Assembly: GCA_963774765.1 (NCBI GenBank)
Contig: CAVZGP010000011.1
Span: forward strand, 310,001 to 374,000
Direction of reading: 5' to 3'
From: Sva-07 sp963774765
GTDB taxonomy: Bacteria; Actinomycetota; Acidimicrobiia; Acidimicrobiales; Ilumatobacteraceae
DNA: 64,000 bases
Shown piece after piece: positions 27,232 through 36,209 of the stretch. The notes under the pieces are model-generated. The model worked only from the letters and a program-made list of their open reading frames with translations. It was not told where the DNA came from and ran no database searches. Positions within the stretch are counted from its first letter, which is position 1; the number at the start of each line of letters is the position of its first letter. A program made the translations under genes and the position numbers.

Positions 27232-29247
27232 ATGACACGGTGGAGCACACGCACGGCAATCGTCGGAACACTCCTCCTCGGAATGCTGATCGCCGCGGTC
27301 GTGCGCCCTGATGCATCGTTTGCGGCACCCAGCGCGCCGGCCGGTTACACCGTGTCGCAGGTGGTCGGCAACGCCAGCCTCGGCCCCGTGACCGGGTTGA
27401 CAGAACTCGCTGACGGCTCCGTCCTCATGGGGCACCAGCAGGGTACGATCCGGCGATACAACCCAACGGGCGGCGCCACGACGGTCTGGGCGACCGTGCC
27501 GATCGCCGTCGGTCCCGACGGCGCGATCGGTGTCTCCGGACTCTTGGACATCCTCCACCTTCCGGCCAGTGCGAGCGCTCCGGAACAGGTCGTCGTGAGC
27601 TTCACGTGCTTCAACGGTGGAATCGCAGTGCATTGCATCCGCGTGTTCGGGGCGAACGGCACTGTGGTGCTCACCAACAAGTACGGTCCCCCACTCATCC
27701 ACTGGCAGAACCCCGGCTCGCACAACGGTGGTGGGCTCGCGCACGACGACCGCTACCTCTACGTCGGGACCGGCGACGACACGGAGTCGGCCGACGTTGC
27801 GCAGGACCTCACCTCGATGAAGGGGAAGATCCTCAGATTCGACCGGTCAGCGCTCGACGGTACCCCGACCATCGTGGCCTACGGGATCAGACAGCCGTAT
27901 GGGATGTTCATGCACGAGGGCGAGTTGATCGAGTTCGATGTCGGGCAGAAGACCTTCGAGTCGATCAATCGCATCGTGCCTGATCCGGACAACCCTCCCA
28001 ACTTCGGATGGAAGGCCGCTGGCGACGGAGACGCCTCCGCGTGGCTCACCTATCCTCACCAAGGCCCCGACGAACCGTATGGGTACGCGATCATCGGTGG
28101 TGACGTGTGGGCCGATGGCCGGCTGTACTTCGCCGACCACCCGCGCGGGATCATCTTCTCTGTCGATCTCGACGACCCGACCGATGTGGTGACGTTCAGT
28201 TCCGGGTGGCAGTACGTGACGAATCTGTTCAGCCATTCCGACGGGTCGCTGCTCGTCGCGACGCGCAGTGGCGGCCTGTGGGAGGTGGCGGACTCCGACG
28301 GTTCGCCGCCGCCGCCGCCAACGTCCACGACGACGACTCAACCTGATGGCGGTACGGGGCACACGATCGGCTTCGAGGCAACGCCGCGTGCCGATTTCAC
28401 GTTCGACGAGGATGTCACCTGGTCCGTCGATCTCGCCCACGACGACTCGGCGGATGGATCCGGTTTCCATACCCATCCGCAGATTCCTGACACACAATCT
28501 GACCACGGGTCGTTCAGTCTCGAGCGTCCTGTGGGCCACGAGGATGCCAACATCTGGTGGCAGGTCACAGCGACGGCAGCGGACGGCACCATCCAGATGT
28601 GGCGTGTCGACGGCACGGCAGTCGAGTGGACACCGATCGAGGGCACGCAGCCACCACCGCCACCGGTGTTGACCGAACAGGTGACATTCGTCGCCGGATC
28701 CTCCAACCCCACCTCGAGGGATCGGGCATTCATCGATCACCTCGTCGCTGACGGCTATCTCGTCACCATCGTCGACGACAGTGCGGTGACAGCAGGCACC
28801 GGCGCCGGGACTGTCGTGGTGATCTCGACGTCGGTCACGATCACCGACAAGCTCGAGGCCGCAGTCGAGGGCATCACCGCACCCATCGTCACCTTCGAGG
28901 GATACCTCGCACACGAGATCGGCATGGCGACCGGACCGAACCATGGTGCCGGCGAGGCGAGCCTCGGTGGTGTCTCGATGGCCGACCTCGCCGTACATCC
29001 GATCGTCGCTGGTCTCTCCGATCCCGCGCCGATCTTCGACGGCCCTGGTCAGCGGTGGAATCGGATCAAGCTCGACTTCTTGAGTCCGCAGGCGACTGCG
29101 CTCGGCACGACGAGCGGCGTGGTCGTCAGCGCCGTGAACGAGACCCGCAAGTCGGTGTTGCTGCCCTGGACGTATCCGTCGATGGACAACCTGACGGCGG
29201 ACGGCTGGACGCTGTTCGACAACGCTGTCGAGTGGGCTGGATCCTGA
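27232..29247 (+). CDS. secreted PQQ-type sugar dehydrogenase-like protein fused to a ThuA-like module
   Basis: A 671-residue exported protein. Signal peptide (1-31, ending SFAAPS); beta-propeller related to soluble glucose/sorbosone dehydrogenases (about 38-360, with VTGLTELADGSVLMGHQ, HNGGGLAHDD, YLYVGTGDD, ILRFD and YGIRQPYGM); a Pro/Thr linker; a beta module with a HTHP sequence (about 375-470); and a ThuA/GATase-like module (about 482-670). The family oxidises sugars using PQQ, but I could not confirm all cofactor and calcium ligands, so the propeller may only bind glycans. The ATG has GAGAGGGG upstream. It is divergent from the 24914-27031 gene with a 200-bp gap. Confidence 0.78.
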   Translation: MTRWSTRTAIVGTLLLGMLIAAVVRPDASFAAPSAPAGYTVSQVVGNASLGPVTGLTELADGSVLMGHQQGTIRRYNPTGGATTVWATVPIAVGPDGAIGVSGLLDILHLPASASAPEQVVVSFTCFNGGIAVHCIRVFGANGTVVLTNKYGPPLIHWQNPGSHNGGGLAHDDRYLYVGTGDDTESADVAQDLTSMKGKILRFDRSALDGTPTIVAYGIRQPYGMFMHEGELIEFDVGQKTFESINRIVPDPDNPPNFGWKAAGDGDASAWLTYPHQGPDEPYGYAIIGGDVWADGRLYFADHPRGIIFSVDLDDPTDVVTFSSGWQYVTNLFSHSDGSLLVATRSGGLWEVADSDGSPPPPPTSTTTTQPDGGTGHTIGFEATPRADFTFDEDVTWSVDLAHDDSADGSGFHTHPQIPDTQSDHGSFSLERPVGHEDANIWWQVTATAADGTIQMWRVDGTAVEWTPIEGTQPPPPPVLTEQVTFVAGSSNPTSRDRAFIDHLVADGYLVTIVDDSAVTAGTGAGTVVVISTSVTITDKLEAAVEGITAPIVTFEGYLAHEIGMATGPNHGAGEASLGGVSMADLAVHPIVAGLSDPAPIFDGPGQRWNRIKLDFLSPQATALGTTSGVVVSAVNETRKSVLLPWTYPSMDNLTADGWTLFDNAVEWAGS

Positions 29248-29288
29248 GTCGCGGCCCCTCGTCTCCTCTCCGACCGAGGTGATCGATC

Positions 29289-30251
29289 TCAGCGGGGTGG
29301 TGCGTCGTGGGGTCCCGGGCCAAAGCCTTGGAGCCAACGATGCCGAGCGGCGAACAACGACGGCCAATCGACGTCGTCCGGACGTCGTGCGAACCGGTGA
29401 ACTGCGGCCCGCAATGCCGAGCCGAGCCACACCATCGCCAGCCCGATGCGGAGCCGAAGCCCTGACCAGTGCTGGCGCAGGTAGGTGACTTCGCCTTGTC
29501 GCATCCAACCGAGCTTGGTGGCCGTGTCCGACGACGATGAACCCGGAGCATGGGTGACGAGGGAAGCCGGAACAGCACGAGGGGCGGCGCCGAGGTCGCG
29601 TGCCCGGCGTGACAGATCGGCGTCCTCGCCGTACAGCCAGTAGCGCTCGTCGAAACCCGCCAAACGGTCCCAGATCTCGCGGTCCACCAGGAGGCACACG
29701 CCTGACAACATGCCCACCGCCCGTTCCGTGGTTCGATCCCAGCCGGGCTGTGCGTCCGGATTGAAGAGCGTCGAGGTCGGGCGGAGATAGGACAGCAGGA
29801 GAGCGTGACATGTCAATGACCACAGTGTCGGGAGCGGTCGCGCCGTGGTTCGGTTGATGCGTCCGTCTGGAAAGAGCACGGTCGGACCGTAGAGGCCGGC
29901 GCTGCGGTCCCGCTCCCATGCCTCCACCAGAAGTCGCAACCCGCCGGCCTGAAGTCGCGCGTCGGGGTTGAAGAAGAGGAGCAGATCGCATCGCGCCGCT
30001 CGCGCACCGATGTTCGCCGCGCGTGCAAATCCCACATTCCCCGGAGACGAGAGAACCCTCACGTCGGATCGGGCGGCGTACCGATGGCCGAGTTGCTCGA
30101 CCGACCCGTCCGACGACGCGTTGTCGACCACGATCACCTCGACGGGAGGGTGGTCCTGGTCGAGCAACGATTCGATCGCATCGACGATGAGATCCGCGGT
30201 GTTGTAGCTGACGATGACGGCTGAGACGGACGGCGAAATCACCGACACCAC
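29289..30251 (-). CDS. GT2 family glycosyltransferase, rhamnosyltransferase-like
   Basis: A 320-residue GT-A fold enzyme: VSAVIVSYNTADL at the N-terminus, VIVVDNASSDGS, PGNVGFARAANIGA, LLFFNPDARL (metal-site region), GEDADLSRRA, and a C-terminal amphipathic/hydrophobic stretch (RIGLAMVWLGSALRAAV) that may touch the membrane. The SYN/VDNASSDGS/NxGFARAxN pattern is typical of rhamnosyltransferase-type GT2 enzymes, though donor specificity is not proven. The frame is open far upstream; I chose the GTG at 30251 (30248 and 30242 are alternatives) because GT2 enzymes begin a few residues before the first strand. It diverges from the sulfotransferase starting near 30349. Confidence 0.85.
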   Translation of the reverse strand: MVSVISPSVSAVIVSYNTADLIVDAIESLLDQDHPPVEVIVVDNASSDGSVEQLGHRYAARSDVRVLSSPGNVGFARAANIGARAARCDLLLFFNPDARLQAGGLRLLVEAWERDRSAGLYGPTVLFPDGRINRTTARPLPTLWSLTCHALLLSYLRPTSTLFNPDAQPGWDRTTERAVGMLSGVCLLVDREIWDRLAGFDERYWLYGEDADLSRRARDLGAAPRAVPASLVTHAPGSSSSDTATKLGWMRQGEVTYLRQHWSGLRLRIGLAMVWLGSALRAAVHRFARRPDDVDWPSLFAARHRWLQGFGPGPHDAPPR

Positions 30252-30348
30252 CGTAGGTGATCGCCCACCAGGACACCTCCAACACCCCGAGCCGATCACG
30301 TCGACGGGCCGATCGATCGCGGACGATACACTGCGTGAACCCGGGCCG

Positions 30349-31278
30349 ATGGCGCGGCTGCATCCAGTTATGGCGGTACATCCCCTCATCGAGCGTGGCG
30401 ACCCGATGGTTGTCGTCGCCAAAGGACACAGTGGCACGCGCTTTCTTGCGCAGGCACTCGAGGCGAACGGCACGTTCATGGGGGCGGATCTCAACCCCAT
30501 GCACGATTCGCTCGCCTGGGCCGAGGAGTTCGCCAAGCCGCTGATCCTGAGCACCTGGTTTCCCGACTTCGGTCCACCGGAGTCACCCGAACTGTCCGCC
30601 AGCATCGATCGACTGCTCGAGAGCACGCTCCACCGGTACTCGGGTGGGACGACACCCGCGGGCTCGTGGGGCTGGAAGGGCTCGACCACGTTCGTGATGG
30701 GCCCGCTGTCGCGACGTCTCCCACGCCTCCGAGTGGTGCACCTGATACGTGATGGACGTGATGTGGCATTGTCCGAGGACGGCCATCTGAATCTCCCGTT
30801 CTGGCACCCGATTCCGCGACGTCCCGATCGGGCGGTGGCGGCTCTCGCTCGTCGGCATCGGCTCGATCGTCGTGTCGACCGCTATCGCCGGCGGATCTAC
30901 TTCGGCAGTGACGACGACGTCTGGCACGGAATCCCGATCGATCGAACGTCGATGGAGGCGAACCGTTACCTGGTCCAAATGCAGGGCTGGAAGCGCAACG
31001 TCGAGCATCTTCGCGCGCTCGGAAGCACGCTCGGCGACCGGTACCTGGAAGTGCGATATGAGGACCTGGTGACAGATCCGATCGCAACGGTCGTCGGTGT
31101 CCTCGACTTCTTCGGGCAAGAGCCCACTCCCGCAACGCTCGCGTTCGCGGAGCAGCAGGCTTTTCGGAGCAGCCTGCGCAAATGGGAATCGAATCCGTTG
31201 AGTGGTGAACGACGCGATGACTTCGACCGAGCGTGCGCTCTCGGCGCAAGCTTGCTCAACGACCTCGGTTACGTCTGA
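30349..31278 (+). CDS. sulfotransferase family protein
   Basis: A 309-residue PAPS-dependent sulfotransferase. The loop AKGHSGTRFLAQAL lies about residues 22-35, GSWGWKGSTTFVM about 100, the 3'-phosphate segment LRVVHLIRDGRDVAL about 125-140, and YLEVRYEDLVTDP about 232. The ATG at 30349 gives the usual short lead; 30370 is an equally good in-frame ATG, and an open frame continues left into the divergent gene. Its end overlaps the convergent Wzy-like gene by 10 bp. Substrate unknown; polysaccharide likely from context. Confidence 0.85.
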   Translation: MARLHPVMAVHPLIERGDPMVVVAKGHSGTRFLAQALEANGTFMGADLNPMHDSLAWAEEFAKPLILSTWFPDFGPPESPELSASIDRLLESTLHRYSGGTTPAGSWGWKGSTTFVMGPLSRRLPRLRVVHLIRDGRDVALSEDGHLNLPFWHPIPRRPDRAVAALARRHRLDRRVDRYRRRIYFGSDDDVWHGIPIDRTSMEANRYLVQMQGWKRNVEHLRALGSTLGDRYLEVRYEDLVTDPIATVVGVLDFFGQEPTPATLAFAEQQAFRSSLRKWESNPLSGERRDDFDRACALGASLLNDLGYV

Positions 31279-32765
31279 GGCCGGGTCGCCGCATCCGTGG
31301 ACGGCTCGCTCAGAGGGCTTTCGACGGCTGTCGAACGGAGCCCTGGTGTGCGACGTCGCATCGCACCAGCGAGGCCGATGATCACGAAGGCCGAGAACGC
31401 GAACTGCGGGAACGACAGCCCGTCGTATGTCGCGAGCGCGATCGCACTGGCCAGCAGGCTTGCACGAATTGCCACGGCGAAGTCGGCCTCCGCTGGATCT
31501 CCCCGCGCCTGTGCCTCGCGTCGCGCGACTCCGGCAACCCAGAACGGGACGACCACTGCAGCGAGTAGTGCCAGCACGCCGAGGACCCCCGACTCGATTG
31601 CCGTATCGAGGTATTCGTTGTCGAGCGCAAAGCTGACGTGGGCTCCGTACCCCTCGCCGACGAGCGGGTGCTCGGACACCATTCGAGCGACGATCTCGTA
31701 GTCGCCGGTGCGCGAGTCGATGCCGACACCATCGATGTTCTCGCCGCGCCAGTTGACGGCGAGTTCGATCGCCGAGTTCAGGCGGTGAGGCTGCCACATG
31801 AACATGACTGCGATGATGGCGACGCCGGTGAGCGCCGCATTGAGTCGACGTCGAGGGGTCCAAGACGGCACGACCACCACGAGAATCACCAAGAGCGACA
31901 CGAGAGCGGAACGCGACAGAGAGGTCGCCAATCCGGACACGATCACCACCGAAGCAACAAGTCCAGCAAGTCGGGCCATGCGTGTTCGCCCGTATGCCGC
32001 GAAGTGGAGAGAAAATGGGAACGCGAGCGCCAGGCTGGTGCCGAACTCGATCGGGTGACGCGCGGTCCCGTGTGCCCGCGTGAGTCCGAGGCGTTCGCGG
32101 CCCGACTCGAACAGGCCGGCATCTCGGAAGCCTGGAAGTCGGATGTACTGCGACAGGTCGATGGCGAGTGCTTGCTGAATCAGACCAGCGAACGCGCTGA
32201 AGACCGCACCCCCGATGAGTAGAGCAGCAATGAGCCGACGAGTCCGTTGGGTGCGGGCGATGTCGGAGACGAGCATCGCGACACCGCACAGCGCAATCAG
32301 GATGAGCACGTCACGATCCGCGCCCTGGATCTGGGCGTACCGGAGTGGTCGCGCGAGCCCCAGGACGTAGGTCAACAACAGCGTTGTGAAAAGGGCGAGG
32401 ATGGCGAGCGACACCGACCGGTCGCCTCGGGAATTCGGCGCCGACGGTGCCGTACGCCCCAGAAGCCAGATCACGGTGAGACCGAGGCCGAGAAGGATCG
32501 CGACCGGAAGGCGCAGGACCACGAACTGATGACGTGGAGACGTCACGAAGAGCAGCACGATGAACAGCGCGAGTGGAGCGACGTCACGTCGAATGAGTCC
32601 GAGTGCGCCAACGCTCGCGAGCAGAGCGAAGAACACGACACCGAGAAGCGGGAGTGAGATCAGCAGCCCCGCCGCGACGACGCAGACCACGGTGATGAGC
32701 GCGTGGCGTGTCTTGGAGGGCTTCGATCCAAGCGTCCGGACCGACGTGCCGAATGCCGTGGTCAC
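31269..32765 (-). CDS. Wzy-like O-antigen ligase/polymerase family membrane protein
   Basis: A 498-residue polytopic membrane protein with about eleven hydrophobic segments. A large loop (about 335-385) ends in the sequence SEHPLVGEGYGAH, which corresponds to the conserved HPLxGxG loop of the Wzy_C/WaaL superfamily. It would join lipid-linked repeat units on the outer face of the membrane. The GTG at 32765 overlaps the TGA of the preceding Wzz-like gene by 4 bp (GTGA), so the two are translationally coupled. The C-terminal ~25 residues are hydrophilic and polar. Confidence 0.85.
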   Translation of the reverse strand: MTTAFGTSVRTLGSKPSKTRHALITVVCVVAAGLLISLPLLGVVFFALLASVGALGLIRRDVAPLALFIVLLFVTSPRHQFVVLRLPVAILLGLGLTVIWLLGRTAPSAPNSRGDRSVSLAILALFTTLLLTYVLGLARPLRYAQIQGADRDVLILIALCGVAMLVSDIARTQRTRRLIAALLIGGAVFSAFAGLIQQALAIDLSQYIRLPGFRDAGLFESGRERLGLTRAHGTARHPIEFGTSLALAFPFSLHFAAYGRTRMARLAGLVASVVIVSGLATSLSRSALVSLLVILVVVVPSWTPRRRLNAALTGVAIIAVMFMWQPHRLNSAIELAVNWRGENIDGVGIDSRTGDYEIVARMVSEHPLVGEGYGAHVSFALDNEYLDTAIESGVLGVLALLAAVVVPFWVAGVARREAQARGDPAEADFAVAIRASLLASAIALATYDGLSFPQFAFSAFVIIGLAGAMRRRTPGLRSTAVESPLSEPSTDAATRPQT

Positions 32766-33586
32766 GACTCGGGTGGGTAGGTGAGCGCGCGGGGTCTCGC
32801 CTCGACGTCGCCGTTCGACGACATCGAACGGTCGCCCTCCGCAAGCGGATCGCCGATGTCATCTTCTGGCGTCGATCGATGATTCGACGCATCACCGTTG
32901 ACCGGCGATGGAATCACAGCCCCCGAGGGGTTCGTCCCGTCAGCAGAGGGGCTGCGCTTGTCCTTCGATTGTGATCGCGAGGCCGATCGTTGAGCGAGGA
33001 GTTGGTCGATCGAAACCGCAGCGGCGACCGAGGCTGCGAGACCCAGCGCGAGCACACCGAAGAGCGTTCGGTCGCGGGCTGCGTGAATGGGGCGTGCTCC
33101 GGGACTGGAGCTGATCGTCTGTGCGGTGATGAATCGCGCGGAAGGTGCACCGATGTTCCGCTGCTGAGCCTCCAAGGATGTCTGGAGCAGATCGACCAGA
33201 GCGTCGCGGCTGGCGATGGCGGACGAGCGAACGCCGGTTCGCGCCGACAACGCGAGGATCGGGGTGTCCGTTTCGACCGAGACCTGGTAGTTGGCGTCGA
33301 ATCCTTGATCGGACAGATCCTGTCGAACGGACTCGTCCGACATGATGATCGCGAGCGCCTGGGCGGTGATGTTGAGCGGACGTAGATCCTCGAGCGGGTT
33401 GTTCTCACCGGTTGCCGACGGGTTGCCGGTTCCGATCAGCAGAACGACCGCCGTCGCCTCGTAGTCGGGCTTGACAGACGAGGACAACGCATACGCGCAG
33501 GCGACGGTCAAGGCCAGCATGGGAATGAAAATCATCCACCGACGTACGAGAATACGTAGGAGGCTCAGCAGGTCCACCGCAATCAA
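32762..33586 (-). CDS. Wzz-like chain-length determinant protein
   Basis: A 274-residue protein of Wzz/YveK layout: N-terminal membrane helix (about 17-35), an extracytoplasmic region with VKPDYEATAVVLL (about 38-50) and a second membrane helix (about 175-193), then a cytoplasmic, polar and disordered tail of about 80 residues. No Walker A motif is present, so the tyrosine-kinase part found in some actinobacterial homologues is absent. It probably controls polymer length together with the coupled Wzy. The TTG at 33586 or the GTG at 33577 could be the start; both have AAAGGCGGA upstream. Confidence 0.8.
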   Translation of the reverse strand: MIAVDLLSLLRILVRRWMIFIPMLALTVACAYALSSSVKPDYEATAVVLLIGTGNPSATGENNPLEDLRPLNITAQALAIIMSDESVRQDLSDQGFDANYQVSVETDTPILALSARTGVRSSAIASRDALVDLLQTSLEAQQRNIGAPSARFITAQTISSSPGARPIHAARDRTLFGVLALGLAASVAAAVSIDQLLAQRSASRSQSKDKRSPSADGTNPSGAVIPSPVNGDASNHRSTPEDDIGDPLAEGDRSMSSNGDVEARPRALTYPPES

Positions 33587-33665
33587 TCCGCCTTTCGCCG
33601 CTTGCGCGGCCTGTACCTTCTCCGTCGCATCCTAGCCATCCTAGGGTGCATGTACGAGCCGACGC

Positions 33666-33694
33666 TGGCGGACAGCGGTTGACTGCCGTACAAT
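33666..33694 (+). promoter_or_regulatory. candidate promoter of the flippase gene
   Basis: TACAAT (33689-33694) is a good -10; TGGCGG (33666-33671) sits 17 bp upstream as a weak -35. Transcription would start near 33701, in the 154-bp divergent gap between the Wzz-like and flippase genes. Confidence 0.35.
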
Positions 33695-33740
33695 CGCTCG
33701 TTGGCGGAGTCGGCGACCATGTCGCCGTCGTTCTGAAGAA

Positions 33741-35471
33741 ATGGAGTGGCGGGTGAATTCGAGCGATGTGCGTACTGACGACCGGCTGAGCGCGTCCGAC
33801 AATCGGACTCTGGGGCGTGGTGAGCGCACGTCGACTGTCATCGGTGGAGCGCGATGGCAATCCACGATGCAGGTGGCGAGCCAGGCCATTCGGCTCGGCA
33901 CCACGCTCGTTCTCGCACGGTTGCTGACACCAGCGGACTTCGGCATCGTGGCATACGCGCTGACGATCATCACCTTCGTCGACGTGTTCAAGCACATGGG
34001 TGCGATCGCGGCGATCATCGAACGACCGACGATCTCACAGCGGCTCCTGAGTTCGCTCTTCTACATGAACGTGGCCACCGGATTGGTGCTCGGAATCGCC
34101 TTCGCGCTGTTGTCGCCCGTCCTGGTGAGTTCGACCGGTTCCGATGAGAACCCTTGGGTTCTCGCCCCGATGGGCCTGGTGATCGTCGTCTCATCGATGG
34201 GGATCGTGAATCGCGGTCTCCTGCGTCGGCGGCTCGCATTTCGACGGGTGGCCATCGTCAACGTCACACCCACGGTGATCTTCGGGATCGTGGCGATCGT
34301 GTTGGCCACGCGAGGAGCTGGCGCGAGCGCGATCGTCACCGGCCAGGTGTGCGGTGCCGTCGGCGGTGTTGCCATCGGCTGGTTCCTCGCGCGGTGGTGG
34401 CCGTCGCTCGTCTTCGACCTGGCTGAGATCAAGAGTGTTCTGGGCGTCGTCGGGTACACCATGGGTTTCGGGATCTTCAACTACATGTTCGAGAACGCGG
34501 ACAAGGTCATGGTCGGCTCCGTCCTCGGAGCGAGTGCCCTCGGCGTGTACAGCATCGGTCAACGGGTGCTGATGTATCCCGTGTATTCGATGACGCTGAA
34601 CATCGGGCAGGTGCTGTTTCCCACGTTCGCTCGGATGGGCAACGACGACCGAGCGATCGGCCGTGGATTCCTGCGAGCGTGTGCGGCGATTGCTCTCGTG
34701 ACGTTTCCGATGATGATCGGCGTCGCCGTGCTTGCTCAGCAGTTCGTCGATGTGATTCTCGGCGAGAAATGGCAGGACGCCGTGTTCATCATCACCGTTC
34801 TCGCTCCGATCGGGTTGTTGCACGCGATTCACTACACCGTCGGACCCATCTATCAGGCGAAGGGTCGGTTCAGGGCGTTGATGCTGTGGGGGATCGCATC
34901 CGGTACTGCGACGCTGGCGGCGTATGTGGCTGGTCTTCCGTGGGGGATCAACGGCGTGACGCTCTCGTACGCCATCATGATGGTGATCCTGACGTATCCG
35001 ACGTTCGCGATCCCCTTCCACTTCATCGGTCTCCGATTCAGTGCCCTCGTCCGAGCGGTTGGGCCGACGCTGATCGCAGCGCTGGCCATGGGTGGAATCG
35101 TCCTGGCGTTCCGCCTGCTGATGGAACGCCGCGGCGCCGATGACGCCGTGATCCTGTTCGGCGGAACGGCCCTCGGTATCGTGGTGTACGGCGCCTGGAT
35201 CTTCGTCGCTCGCCCACCGTCGGCGGCCGAATTCCTGCGGATCGTCGGGATGCGTGGTGCCGCGGCGAATTGGCGTGACGCTCCCACCCGTTGGTCAGGT
35301 CGATCGCGAACGCAGCAGGTCGACGGTGTCGCCCAGTGCCCAGATGACCTCCTTGACGAGCGCCTTCCATTGGGGCCCGTACAGCCGGATCGTGGCGACG
35401 CCGACGTCGACGACGGTCCGGGCTCCGCTCCAGATGCGGAATGGGGCGACGAGCATTCCGAGCAGGTTTGA
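33741..35471 (+). CDS. Wzx-type oligosaccharide flippase
   Basis: A 576-residue polytopic protein of the MOP/polysaccharide_synt family with about twelve to fourteen membrane helices from residue 40 to 490; it would move the lipid-linked repeat unit across the membrane. Typical features include RLLTPADFGIVAYAL near the N-terminus, the MFENADKVMVGSVLGASALGVYSIGQR segment (about 250-275, quoted in part: NADKVMVGSVLG) and VLAPIGLLHA. The last ~60 residues are hydrophilic and are encoded entirely across the end of the opposite glycosyltransferase gene (177-bp antisense overlap). The start may instead be the GTG at 33753, which has GGAG six bases upstream. Confidence 0.88.
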   Translation: MEWRVNSSDVRTDDRLSASDNRTLGRGERTSTVIGGARWQSTMQVASQAIRLGTTLVLARLLTPADFGIVAYALTIITFVDVFKHMGAIAAIIERPTISQRLLSSLFYMNVATGLVLGIAFALLSPVLVSSTGSDENPWVLAPMGLVIVVSSMGIVNRGLLRRRLAFRRVAIVNVTPTVIFGIVAIVLATRGAGASAIVTGQVCGAVGGVAIGWFLARWWPSLVFDLAEIKSVLGVVGYTMGFGIFNYMFENADKVMVGSVLGASALGVYSIGQRVLMYPVYSMTLNIGQVLFPTFARMGNDDRAIGRGFLRACAAIALVTFPMMIGVAVLAQQFVDVILGEKWQDAVFIITVLAPIGLLHAIHYTVGPIYQAKGRFRALMLWGIASGTATLAAYVAGLPWGINGVTLSYAIMMVILTYPTFAIPFHFIGLRFSALVRAVGPTLIAALAMGGIVLAFRLLMERRGADDAVILFGGTALGIVVYGAWIFVARPPSAAEFLRIVGMRGAAANWRDAPTRWSGRSRTQQVDGVAQCPDDLLDERLPLGPVQPDRGDADVDDGPGSAPDAEWGDEHSEQV

Positions 35472-36209
35472 CCACCTGGGGAGCGAGAAACGCGCCGACT
35501 TGCGGGTGTCGAACCAGGCCGCTCGGTCACGGAAGTTCGGGAACTGGCGTGTGGAGCGACCGAGGTGTTCGCGATGGAGAAAGAGCGGCTCGGGAACCTC
35601 GACGAACCGACCGAGTAGGGCGAGGTCCAACAGGACCAGGTAGTCGGACCCCGTCCACGGCTTGATGAGACGGGTCCGAGCCATCTGCTCGCGTCGGGTG
35701 ACCCCGAAGATCGGAAATGCACGGGTCTCGTTGAGGATGACGTCGCCGGCGCGGTCACCCGGCCGGGCCTGGCCCGCTCGACCCAACGGACCCCAATCGG
35801 TCAGGGTGACACCGTCGTCGTCGATGTCGACCACGCGGGGATACACCAAGGAGACACCCGGTGACCGTTCCAGCACGGCGACGCACGAACTCACGAACGA
35901 CGGGGCGATCTCGTCGTCGGCGGCGATCCATTTGAAGTAGGTGCCCGTGCTGGCTTCGAACGCACGGTTGAAATTCAGCGCAGCGCCGAGGTTGACATCC
36001 GACCTCAGGTACCTGACGCGGCTGTCGGCTTGCGCCCACCGCTCGCAGATCTCGCGGGTCGAGTCGGTGGATCCGTTGTCGGCGAGGATCAGTTCGATGT
36101 TCGCCCAGTCCTGCGCGATCACGGTGGTGATCGCGCGATCCAGGAACCGCTCGCCGTTGTACACCGGGAGCGCGATGCTGACTTTCGGTGCGTTGGCGCC
36201 GACGTTCAT
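35295..36209 (-). CDS. GT2 family glycosyltransferase
   Basis: A 304-residue GT-A enzyme: VSIALPVYNGERF at residues 10-22, LILADNGSTDST, NLGAALNFNRAF and KWIAADDEIAP (DxD-like site). The C-terminal part carries no membrane helix of note. The ATG at 36209 overlaps the stop of the preceding sulfotransferase (ATGA), showing coupling, so the long open frame upstream is not coding. Probably adds one sugar of the repeat unit. The 3' end is convergent with and overlaps the flippase gene. Confidence 0.87.
   Translation of the reverse strand: MNVGANAPKVSIALPVYNGERFLDRAITTVIAQDWANIELILADNGSTDSTREICERWAQADSRVRYLRSDVNLGAALNFNRAFEASTGTYFKWIAADDEIAPSFVSSCVAVLERSPGVSLVYPRVVDIDDDGVTLTDWGPLGRAGQARPGDRAGDVILNETRAFPIFGVTRREQMARTRLIKPWTGSDYLVLLDLALLGRFVEVPEPLFLHREHLGRSTRQFPNFRDRAAWFDTRKSARFSLPRWSNLLGMLVAPFRIWSGARTVVDVGVATIRLYGPQWKALVKEVIWALGDTVDLLRSRST

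Noticed and set aside
27847..30504. Open frame of 885 codons on the minus strand
   Set aside because: It runs antisense through the dehydrogenase-like gene and in the wrong frame of the GT2 gene; Arg-rich, no motifs.
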